Below, in pieces: positions 1-5,303 of a DNA stretch of 6,070 nt. Where the stretch lies: assembly GCA_017745015.1 (NCBI GenBank), contig JAGIAF010000007.1, positions 1 to 6,070 on the forward strand. Reading direction: 5' to 3'. The DNA comes from Bdellovibrio sp. Its GTDB lineage: Bacteria > Bdellovibrionota > Bdellovibrionia > Bdellovibrionales > Bdellovibrionaceae. The first letter of the stretch is position 1. Every line of letters begins with the position of its first letter. The translations under genes and the position numbers were made by a program. Below the pieces are notes generated by a model. That model was given only the letters and a program-made list of their open reading frames with translations. It was not told where the DNA came from and searched no databases.

Positions 1-1040
1 GCCGTCATAGACTTTTCATAAGCCCATAAGTCGATTCCATTTTGTAAACGACCGTTATTGACGGTACCAATCGCTTGGTTCGCATAGCGTGGAAAATCAG
101 CCGGCAATGGCGCTGGGCGATCCTCAGGCTTTTCTTCCTTTGGGATTGGCGCAGGTTTAGGTTGAGGAAGCGGCTTTGGCTGCTCTTTTTTGGGAGGATC
201 TTTCTTAGGTTCCTCTTTTTTCGGCGGGTTCACCTTTGGAGGATCCTGCTTAGGATCTTCTTTTTTAGGCTCGTCCTTTTTTGGCTCTTCCTTCTTCGGC
301 TCTTCCTTTTTAGGATCCTGATTTTTAGGCTCCTCTTTTTTAGGTTCTTCCGCTTTAGGATCTTCCTTCTTTGGCTCTTCTTTTTTCGGCTGCTCTTTTT
401 TAGGTTCGTCTTTCTTTGGCTGTTGTGGGATGGGCTTTACATCGAATGTTTTATCGATGTCGTCTTCAAAATCCACAGAGTAGCCAGGACCGTCTTGAGC
501 AAAGTCTGTATCTTCATGGAAATCATCATCATGGAGTTGATCATCACTTGGATCTTCTGGATCCGGAACAATCTCTGCCAAATTCTGGATTTGATGATGA
601 TAGATTTTCTCATCGTAGGCGACATAGATATCGACATAGGAATTTCCGCAGTCGCCATTGACACCAAGGCAAGTGGCTTTAGCGGCAATCTGCATACCCT
701 CAACACCTACTGATGTCGATGGCTTCAGAACGACAGTATCTTCATCGGCAGCGGTTCCAATAAGATCCAAATCAATGTCGATTTGCTCTCTAGAAAGAAC
801 AGGCTGAAGGCGCAATTTACCTTTGAGGGAATACTTCTTAGTACTCGCTTCCCAATCAACCTTCATGTCTTGAGCTTGAGTCAAACCCTCATATACTTGG
901 TATTTTCCGGCCTGATGTACGATGGGACCATCGTCAAACTTTTGCGTGTCTGAAACAGACGCTGGCTGCCCGCCTCCGCTTGGGGCGCAGGCTGTGAAAA
1001 AGAACGCTGTAATGAGGGTGAGTCCAATGACTAACTTCAT
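1..1040 (-). CDS. Lipoprotein with (PKxxx)16 linker and start of a possible MepA/M74 murein endopeptidase domain (partial, left edge)
   Basis: The frame is open from an ATG at 1040 to the left edge, giving 346 codons with no stop, so the C-terminus is missing. Residues 1-18 form a short lipoprotein signal (MKLVIGL then FFFTAC); Cys18 would be lipidated. The +2 residue is Ala, which by the E. coli rule favours the outer membrane. Residues 30-155 look globular, with Cys124 and Cys131 close enough for a disulfide. Residues 156-200 are strongly acidic. Residues 208-287 are 16 P-K-x-x-x pentapeptides, followed by a Pro-rich tail to about 313. Residues 322-335 (QAIG, then NNGRL, then NG) resemble the entry of penicillin-insensitive murein endopeptidase domains (QSIG then SNG in E. 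coli MepA). The catalytic, metal-binding part would lie off the window, so the enzyme call is inference; another C-terminal domain is possible. The protein would be a membrane-anchored enzyme on a long charged tether. The only nearby ribosome site is GGAAG two bases from the ATG. An in-frame ATG at 1067 exists but would spoil the signal peptide. Confidence 0.85.
   Translation of the reverse strand, partial: MKLVIGLTLITAFFFTACAPSGGGQPASVSDTQKFDDGPIVHQAGKYQVYEGLTQAQDMKVDWEASTKKYSLKGKLRLQPVLSREQIDIDLDLIGTAADEDTVVLKPSTSVGVEGMQIAAKATCLGVNGDCGNSYVDIYVAYDEKIYHHQIQNLAEIVPDPEDPSDDQLHDDDFHEDTDFAQDGPGYSVDFEDDIDKTFDVKPIPQQPKKDEPKKEQPKKEEPKKEDPKAEEPKKEEPKNQDPKKEEPKKEEPKKDEPKKEDPKQDPPKVNPPKKEEPKKDPPKKEQPKPLPQPKPAPIPKEEKPEDRPAPLPADFPRYANQAIGTVNNGRLQNGIDLWAYEKSMT
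180..419 (-). repeat. 15-bp period coding repeat: 16 tandem P-K-x-x-x pentapeptides
   Basis: Read on the minus strand, this stretch encodes sixteen consecutive five-residue units starting P-K, mostly PKKEE, PKKED, PKKDE or PKKEQ. A few diverge: PKAEE, PKNQD, PKQDP and PKVNP. No unit is lost and no phase shift occurs across 240 bases. Synonymous codons vary between units (CCT, CCA, CCG and CCC for Pro; AAA and AAG for Lys), so the array is not a very recent duplication. Such Lys/Glu/Pro arrays usually form extended, non-globular spacers, as in TonB. About 80 residues in a polyproline-like form would span roughly 25 nm, by arithmetic from 0.31 nm per residue. Confidence 0.95.
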
Positions 1041-1087
1041 AGCTTCCACTAACAGTGCACATTCCATGCTTTCTGAGAGTGGTTTTA

Positions 1088-1117
1088 TTTAGATTACAGA
1101 ACAAAAAGGGGTGTCGA
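1088..1117 (-). promoter_or_regulatory. Weak sigma70-like promoter candidate for the linker lipoprotein
   Basis: On the minus strand TCGACA (1117-1112, 5 of 6 to TTGACA) is followed after 18 bp by TCTAAA (1093-1088, 4 of 6 to TATAAT), leaving a leader of about 40 bases to the ATG at 1040. It lies just past the terminator of the upstream gene, where a new promoter is expected. The -10 match is poor, and the AT-rich surroundings allow other registers. Confidence 0.25.
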
Positions 1118-1133
1118 ACTTTTTGATAGGGCC

Positions 1134-1166
1134 AAAAAAAGGGGCCGTATCTTGCGATCGGCCCCT
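1134..1166 (-). terminator. Rho-independent terminator of the 727-residue secreted protein gene
   Basis: On the minus strand a perfect stem GGGGCCG/CGGCCCC (1165-1159 with 1147-1141), with one extra pair at its base, closes an 11-base loop and is followed immediately by seven T residues (1140-1134). It starts 28 bases after the TAG at 1195. On the plus strand the stem is not followed by a T run, so it works in one direction. It separates the secreted-protein transcript from the linker lipoprotein gene. Confidence 0.9.
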
Positions 1167-1194
1167 CGGAAAAGCTTAGAATTTAAACAGGAAA

Positions 1195-3378
1195 CTAAAG
1201 AAGATCTGTAGAGCCTTGGCACCCCAAAGCGTTGATTCTCTTCTTGATCAATGCAGCCCATGCATTTGATTTTTCGCGGATGATATTTGCTTTCATCGCA
1301 CCCAAATCAGATTGGAAATTGCCAACACCGATGTTCGTTTGACCGCCACGGCACATTTGCACCAAGGCAGAGTCTTCAGAACGGTTGTCATAGATATAAC
1401 CATCGATCATTTGGCAGAAAGATTCTACCGCAGCCAAGTGGTCAATCGCCGTCACGTAACGGTTCCAAACGTCAGAGATTTCACGGCAAGTATCCACATA
1501 AGCGCGAGAATCTTCTTTCAACAAGGAAGGAACAAACGTCTCAAGGTTCGCAGCTGAAGCGCGATCTGCCTTGATTTGCTCTGCAGTCAAAGTTGCTTGA
1601 GAGCCGTAGTATGCCGGCGGAGTTGAACCCGCTTTAGTCATTTTGTAAGCACGGTTTTGCAAAGACACGACACCTTCTTTAAATTTAGAAATCGCAGCTT
1701 TATGAAGACCCACTGTGTAGTTGAACCAAGCAAGAACTGGTGAAGAGATACCTAGAGTGCGGTTCGCGAACAAACCACTTCTCAAACGATCCATTTCGGC
1801 ATCGATCTCAGATTGGCTGAAATGAGAAGCATAGTTTCTCAAGTTATCCAAAGAGTTGCTGATACGAGCCGCTTGTTGTTTTTGTTGTTGTTCTGCAACC
1901 AAGCTAGCTTGGATTTTTTGGAACTCAGGGCTGTTTTTCAACTCTTTATCCAAGTTCGCACGAGCCATTTTCAAAAGCTGACGAGACAAAGATGCAGATT
2001 GCTCAACAGTCTCAAGCAATGATTTCGCAGCGCGAGCACATGGAGAGAAGTCTGAATTGAAGTTGAAGCGAGTTGTCGCCATTTTGTTCAAGCTGCTGAT
2101 CGCGATGTCAGCAGACGCTTTCAAAGCACGAGCTTGAGGAACTTTTGTTGAACCGTAAACTGCCAATGCTTGGTCTACGCTGCTCAACATAATAGACACA
2201 TAAGTCGTGTTGTCTTGTGAGTCTGCCGCCAATTGGATACCGAATTGGCAGATTTTAACATCGTCAGATGTACCAAGAACGAATTGTTTATCAGAAGCAA
2301 GTTGTGGGTCTGCAGACTTCAAATTGCCTTCAACTACCACAGACGTTTGGTTCAAAGCGCTGTTACGAGACATCAAGCTGTTTGTAGAGTTAGAAACACC
2401 AGAGTATTTCACGCTCATCAAGTTACGAGCTGATTTCATCGCGTTTGAAAGTTTCAAGATTTGTTCGTCACGAGATCTCATGATGAACTTATATTTTTGA
2501 TCCAATCTGATGTATTGGCACGTGTTCTCAAGAACCGCGCGGCGAACCGATGGATCTTGGATTTTTGTAGAATTCTCCGTCACGATTTTAGACATGCTAG
2601 AGATCGCGCTTGTGATCACAGAACCACCTACGATGAATGGAACAGCTGCTGTACCACCCGTCATAGAAGCCGCCATCAAAGCGTACGGAGTTAAACCGTT
2701 GATCATGTCGTTGATCGCAAGAGCAATTTGCCCCCCGCTCATTTGATCACGGCACGTTGACTTCATAAGATCTGTATTCGCGAAAGTTGTCGCCAACGTG
2801 TTGGCAGCACGAATTGCTGAGTCTACTGTGCTTACGATTTTAGGAACGTCTTCAGGTTTTACATTCTCTGGAGTGTCCAAGTAAGGTTGGATGGAAGCAA
2901 TAGCATCAGTGATCTTCTTGTTGTTATCGATAACTGATTGCGCGCTCAACGTGCTGCCGTTACAACTTGGAGAGCTGACTGCTTGGTTCAAAGCATTCGC
3001 TGCTGCCAAGATGTCTGAGTAATCGTTGTTTGTGAAAAGGTCACATTTGAATTTTGCAGATGCCGCATCCGTAGTTGGCTTAATTGTCACTGGCAAACCA
3101 GAGCTGTTGCCAGAGCCTGCAACCGGAGCCTGTGTGCTTGGAGCCGGCGTCACATTGGGCGCGCTAGGAGCATTGCCCGCTGGCGGCTGAATCCCAATTT
3201 TAGGTTGCGTTGGGAAGAGCTTATCAATGGGATCACCATTTGTAGGAGCTACGTCGATCGGGAATAGGCCGGTATCAACACCGTCACCACTCTTTACCGA
3301 ATTATTCTTGTTTTGAGCAGCTGCAACTTGAAGTTGAAGTGCCATCAACACGGAAAGGCCAATGCGACCCCATTTCAT
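1195..3378 (-). CDS. Secreted helix-rich protein of unknown function, 727 aa
   Basis: I do not recognise a named family. The start at 3378 is fixed by a strong Shine-Dalgarno site and a classic signal peptide: KWGR, a hydrophobic core, then A19-A20-A21 before Gln22, a signal peptidase I site. No lipobox is present, so the mature protein should be periplasmic or exported further. Residues 38-105 are a Pro/Ala/Thr/Ser-rich, low-complexity linker. From 110 onward it looks almost wholly alpha-helical. Ten cysteines (112, 139, 209, 287, 377, 447, 631, 655, 676, 720), an even number, fit disulfide bonding outside the cytoplasm. Residues 225-263 carry no charged side chain and are rich in Gly, Ala, Ser and Thr; this could be a membrane-inserting hairpin or a buried core. 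Residues 455-535 are charged and Gln-rich (EQQQKQQ at 496-502) and suit a coiled coil. A strong terminator follows. A structural, surface or secreted effector role is possible, but no enzyme motif is visible. Confidence 0.93.
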   Translation of the reverse strand: MKWGRIGLSVLMALQLQVAAAQNKNNSVKSGDGVDTGLFPIDVAPTNGDPIDKLFPTQPKIGIQPPAGNAPSAPNVTPAPSTQAPVAGSGNSSGLPVTIKPTTDAASAKFKCDLFTNNDYSDILAAANALNQAVSSPSCNGSTLSAQSVIDNNKKITDAIASIQPYLDTPENVKPEDVPKIVSTVDSAIRAANTLATTFANTDLMKSTCRDQMSGGQIALAINDMINGLTPYALMAASMTGGTAAVPFIVGGSVITSAISSMSKIVTENSTKIQDPSVRRAVLENTCQYIRLDQKYKFIMRSRDEQILKLSNAMKSARNLMSVKYSGVSNSTNSLMSRNSALNQTSVVVEGNLKSADPQLASDKQFVLGTSDDVKICQFGIQLAADSQDNTTYVSIMLSSVDQALAVYGSTKVPQARALKASADIAISSLNKMATTRFNFNSDFSPCARAAKSLLETVEQSASLSRQLLKMARANLDKELKNSPEFQKIQASLVAEQQQKQQAARISNSLDNLRNYASHFSQSEIDAEMDRLRSGLFANRTLGISSPVLAWFNYTVGLHKAAISKFKEGVVSLQNRAYKMTKAGSTPPAYYGSQATLTAEQIKADRASAANLETFVPSLLKEDSRAYVDTCREISDVWNRYVTAIDHLAAVESFCQMIDGYIYDNRSEDSALVQMCRGGQTNIGVGNFQSDLGAMKANIIREKSNAWAALIKKRINALGCQGSTDLL

Positions 3379-3383
3379 AGAAA

Positions 3384-3390
3384 CTCCTTA
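3384..3390 (-). promoter_or_regulatory. Strong Shine-Dalgarno site of the 727-residue protein
   Basis: TAAGGAG on the minus strand ends five bases before the ATG at 3378. It is the only strong ribosome site in the window and settles the start of that gene. It suggests efficient translation, in contrast to the genes around 4370, which lack any such site. Confidence 0.85.
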
Positions 3391-3425
3391 AAAAGTGAAA
3401 ACTTTGAAAATCCGTCGAAATCCGC

Positions 3426-3453
3426 ATTGCACTTAAAGTGCCAGGGACTTCAA
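3426..3453 (-). promoter_or_regulatory. Candidate promoter for the 727-residue protein
   Basis: On the minus strand TTGAAG (3453-3448) and TGCAAT (3431-3426), each 4 of 6 to consensus, are 16 bp apart. A start near 3419 would give a leader of about 40 bases ending in the strong ribosome site. The 149-bp gap 3379-3527 shows no convincing terminator after the hydrolase, so some read-through from upstream is also possible. The call is tentative. Confidence 0.3.
3429..3441. repeat. 13-bp inverted repeat, possible operator
   Basis: GCACTT-A-AAGTGC is a perfect palindrome with 6-bp arms and a single central base. It overlaps the spacer and -10 of the candidate promoter above and ends 51 bases before the ATG at 3378. 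This is a normal place for a dimeric repressor, but only one copy is visible and short palindromes also arise by chance. Confidence 0.45.
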
Positions 3454-3527
3454 CAAACCCAAACGTTCTCAAAGGGTTAATGTTGTCAGGGTTCTAGACA
3501 GACTATGAAAAAGGGTCAAAAAGAAAG

Positions 3528-4367
3528 TTATAGTTGCAAATATTTTAGGAGCTTTTCACGCAGCTCACCGTTGTTGATCTGATAGAGATCGCCATGATGT
3601 CCACCGGGAACAATCCACAGTTCCTTGGGCTCCAATGCCGCCGCAAACATCTCTTTGGAGCTCTCCACTTCCATGACCGGATCTTGATCCCCGTGAATAA
3701 AGAGCATCGGAATCGGCGCTATCTGCGATATAGGCTCCGGAGAGTACTTATCGCTTAGAACTGCATAAGTAAGAGGCTGTCCTAACCAAGTAATCCAAGA
3801 ACGACTCAGAACTCGACGGCCCATTTTTTGGTACGAGGAAAAGCTCGCCTCGACGATCACATTACGAATCTCTAATGAGCCTTTGAGTTCCTCCGCCGCT
3901 TTCATCGCGACAATGCCACCCAAGGAATGGCCATAAATAATCAGAGGCCGTTTTTCTCGATTGGCTTTCAACCACTCTGCCGCCGCAACCCCCGCTGCCA
4001 CCGTATTTTCGGAAGTGGGCTGCCCGCTGGATTGCCCGTACCCTGGATAGTCAAAAATCAAATAGTTGTAGCCCTGACTTGGAAGCCAATAGAACATCAT
4101 GAAATGCGTGGAGATGTTTTCCGCATTGCCATGAAAAAACAAAATCGTGCCTTTGCTCTCTTTTTGGGAACTTGGAAAATACCAAGCGTGAATGTTATCA
4201 CCCAAAGCACTCTTGAAATGAACGTCCTCGTATTTCAATTGAATACGGTTGGGATCGTAGAACTTCTCTTTCTGAGGATAATAGAAAAAAGACTGGCATC
4301 CTGTCAGAAGTAAAGCCAACGCGCCGAGCCTCAGAAATTTAGAGCAGAGCCATGAAAAGTTCGTCAT
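3528..4367 (-). CDS. Lipoprotein alpha/beta hydrolase (COG1073/ABHD12-13-like serine hydrolase), 279 aa
   Basis: Residues 1-24 are a lipoprotein signal ending in L-L-T-G-C; Cys24 is followed by Gln, favouring the outer membrane. The rest is a complete alpha/beta-hydrolase fold. H79-G80-N81 forms the oxyanion loop. YPGYG at 107-111 is typical of the family. The nucleophile elbow GHSLG places Ser148. The HGDQDP segment puts the acid at Asp229 (or Asp227), and GGHHGD puts the catalytic His at 258. The substrate cannot be read from sequence; an ester or thioester of lipids or peptides is usual for the group. I chose the ATG at 4367 because it gives a normal signal peptide. In-frame starts further up (ATG 4394, TTG 4439) only lengthen the n-region and run into corA. 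No Shine-Dalgarno site is visible for any of them. It ends 149 bp before the secreted-protein gene on the same strand. Confidence 0.93.
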   Translation of the reverse strand: MTNFSWLCSKFLRLGALALLLTGCQSFFYYPQKEKFYDPNRIQLKYEDVHFKSALGDNIHAWYFPSSQKESKGTILFFHGNAENISTHFMMFYWLPSQGYNYLIFDYPGYGQSSGQPTSENTVAAGVAAAEWLKANREKRPLIIYGHSLGGIVAMKAAEELKGSLEIRNVIVEASFSSYQKMGRRVLSRSWITWLGQPLTYAVLSDKYSPEPISQIAPIPMLFIHGDQDPVMEVESSKEMFAAALEPKELWIVPGGHHGDLYQINNGELREKLLKYLQL

Positions 4368-4370
4368 AAT
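4365..4370 (+). promoter_or_regulatory. -10 box candidate for corA, consistent with a leaderless mRNA
   Basis: CATAAT matches TATAAT at 5 of 6 positions. Its last base is seven bases from the A of the corA ATG, so transcription would start on or beside the start codon. No good -35 is seen at the normal distance. Its first three bases are the complement of the hydrolase start codon, so the two genes share these bases. Confidence 0.4.
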
Positions 4371-4376
4371 CTGATC

Positions 4377-5303
4377 ATGAAGCGTTTTGAACATGCCTGG
4401 CAAGATTTTAGATGGGTGGATATTGAAGCTCCTGAACAAGCTGACTTTGTAAAGCTTGCGGAGGAATTTAATTTACCTCTTGCTCCCCTTGCTAACAGTA
4501 TGGATCCCGAGCACTTGCCCTTGGCAGAATTCTTTGGCGATGTGACTTACTTTATTTTGCGGCACTTTGATGTGCATGCAAAAATCACCGCCGGTACTAT
4601 GCAACTCTTAACGACGAAATTGGTTTTCTTTGTCGGCAAAGATTTCGTTCTGACTTTGCATCGGGCTCCCCTGGCCTGCATTGAAGATAAAAAGCAAAAA
4701 GTTGCCTTTGAAAATATGCCCATGGCTGATTTGATCAGCCGACTGTGCTTGAAAGTTTTGAAAAGCTTTGAGGCCCCGTTGGATGAGCTGGTTTCAAAAA
4801 CAGAGATGATCGAAAGCCGCGTCTTTGCCCTTCGTCGTCGCAATATTTTGCGCGAAGGTTATCAAGTCAAACGCCGCACTTCTGGATTTAGAAAAGTCTT
4901 TAAATTTACCAATGATGTCTTCACCAAGTTACAATTGCACCCGGGGTTCCCGGTGGCCAATTTCGATACGATACGTGATCCCCTCGACCGCCTGATCTTT
5001 GATAGCGACAGCATTCTTGAAGAGATCACCGGACTTTTGAATTTGCATTTGGGATTGATGTCGCAAAAGACCAATGAAGCCTCTTTGAAAACCAACGAAG
5101 TGATGCGCGTCTTGACCGTGGTCTCGATTTTCTTCTTGCCGCTGAATTTTATCGCGGGTGTTTACGGGATGAACTTCGAGCATATGCCCGAGCTAAAAAG
5201 TGAGTATGGATACTATATGACCTTAGGAGTTATGTTCCTAATCGCTTTAGCAATCTTAGGTTGGGCCTACTTTAAAGGCTGGCTGCGCAAGGAAGACTTC
5301 TAG
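4377..5303 (+). CDS. corA: CorA-family magnesium/divalent cation channel, 308 aa
   Basis: CorA proteins are homopentameric inner-membrane channels for Mg2+, often also Co2+ or Ni2+. Length is normal (E. coli CorA is about 316 aa). Residues 1-130 form the cytoplasmic alpha/beta domain, including the FVGKDFVLTLH segment at 85-95. Residues 130-245 give the long helices, with a basic stretch (RRR at 153-155, KRR at 165-167). TM1 lies at about 246-263 and leads straight into the signature Y263-GMN-F267. The periplasmic loop MPEL (270-273) is the usual CorA loop, TM2 is about 279-298, and the basic WLRKEDF tail is cytoplasmic. All key features are intact. CorA rather than ZntB is favoured by the MPEL loop, but selectivity is not provable here. 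The ATG at 4377 is the only usable start: an in-frame stop lies eight codons upstream and the next ATG would remove the first 41 residues. It has no Shine-Dalgarno site. Confidence 0.95.
   Translation: MKRFEHAWQDFRWVDIEAPEQADFVKLAEEFNLPLAPLANSMDPEHLPLAEFFGDVTYFILRHFDVHAKITAGTMQLLTTKLVFFVGKDFVLTLHRAPLACIEDKKQKVAFENMPMADLISRLCLKVLKSFEAPLDELVSKTEMIESRVFALRRRNILREGYQVKRRTSGFRKVFKFTNDVFTKLQLHPGFPVANFDTIRDPLDRLIFDSDSILEEITGLLNLHLGLMSQKTNEASLKTNEVMRVLTVVSIFFLPLNFIAGVYGMNFEHMPELKSEYGYYMTLGVMFLIALAILGWAYFKGWLRKEDF
4405..4410 (-). promoter_or_regulatory. -10 box candidate for the hydrolase, inside corA
   Basis: TAAAAT on the minus strand is 5 of 6 to TATAAT and would start transcription near 4398. That leaves about 30 bases of leader to the ATG at 4367, or about 4 bases to the ATG at 4394. 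It sits in corA codons 10-12. No clear -35 is present, so confidence is low. Confidence 0.3.
5300..5303. other. Shared CTAG: overlapping stop codons of two convergent genes
   Basis: CTAG is its own complement. TAG at 5301-5303 ends corA on the plus strand and TAG at 5302-5300 ends the regulator on the minus strand. The coding regions therefore overlap by four bases. No hairpin with a T run is visible just beyond either stop, so each transcript probably extends antisense into the other gene. Confidence 0.95.

Noticed and set aside
437..706. Minus-strand 89-codon open frame in another phase of the lipoprotein gene
   Set aside because: It lies wholly inside the lipoprotein coding region, with no ribosome site and no recognisable features.
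75..713. Plus-strand open frame rich in Leu, Phe and Arg, looking like a membrane protein
   Set aside because: It is the antisense reading of the PKKEE codon repeat, whose complement gives Phe/Leu/Arg codons in this frame. It has no ribosome site, and the minus strand encodes a coherent lipoprotein.
1287..2746. Several plus-strand open frames of 66-97 codons opposite the secreted-protein gene
   Set aside because: They are antisense to a long, well-supported gene, overlap each other in different frames, and lack ribosome sites or family-like sequence.
3456..3478. AACCC/GGGTT inverted repeat after the hydrolase as a terminator
   Set aside because: The stem is only five pairs with a 13-base loop and a short, broken T tract, which is too weak to call.
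3927..4313. Plus-strand 128-codon frame opposite the hydrolase
   Set aside because: The minus strand here carries the catalytic Ser motif and the fold of the hydrolase; the plus frame has no coherent features.
4368..4439. Longer hydrolase start at TTG 4439 or ATG 4394
   Set aside because: Neither has a good ribosome site, both lengthen the signal peptide n-region unnaturally, and both overlap the conserved N-terminus of corA. ATG 4394 stays possible if transcription starts near 4398.
4547..5183. Minus-strand frames of 77-98 codons inside corA
   Set aside because: They are antisense to an intact, family-typical CorA sequence and do not resemble proteins I recognise.
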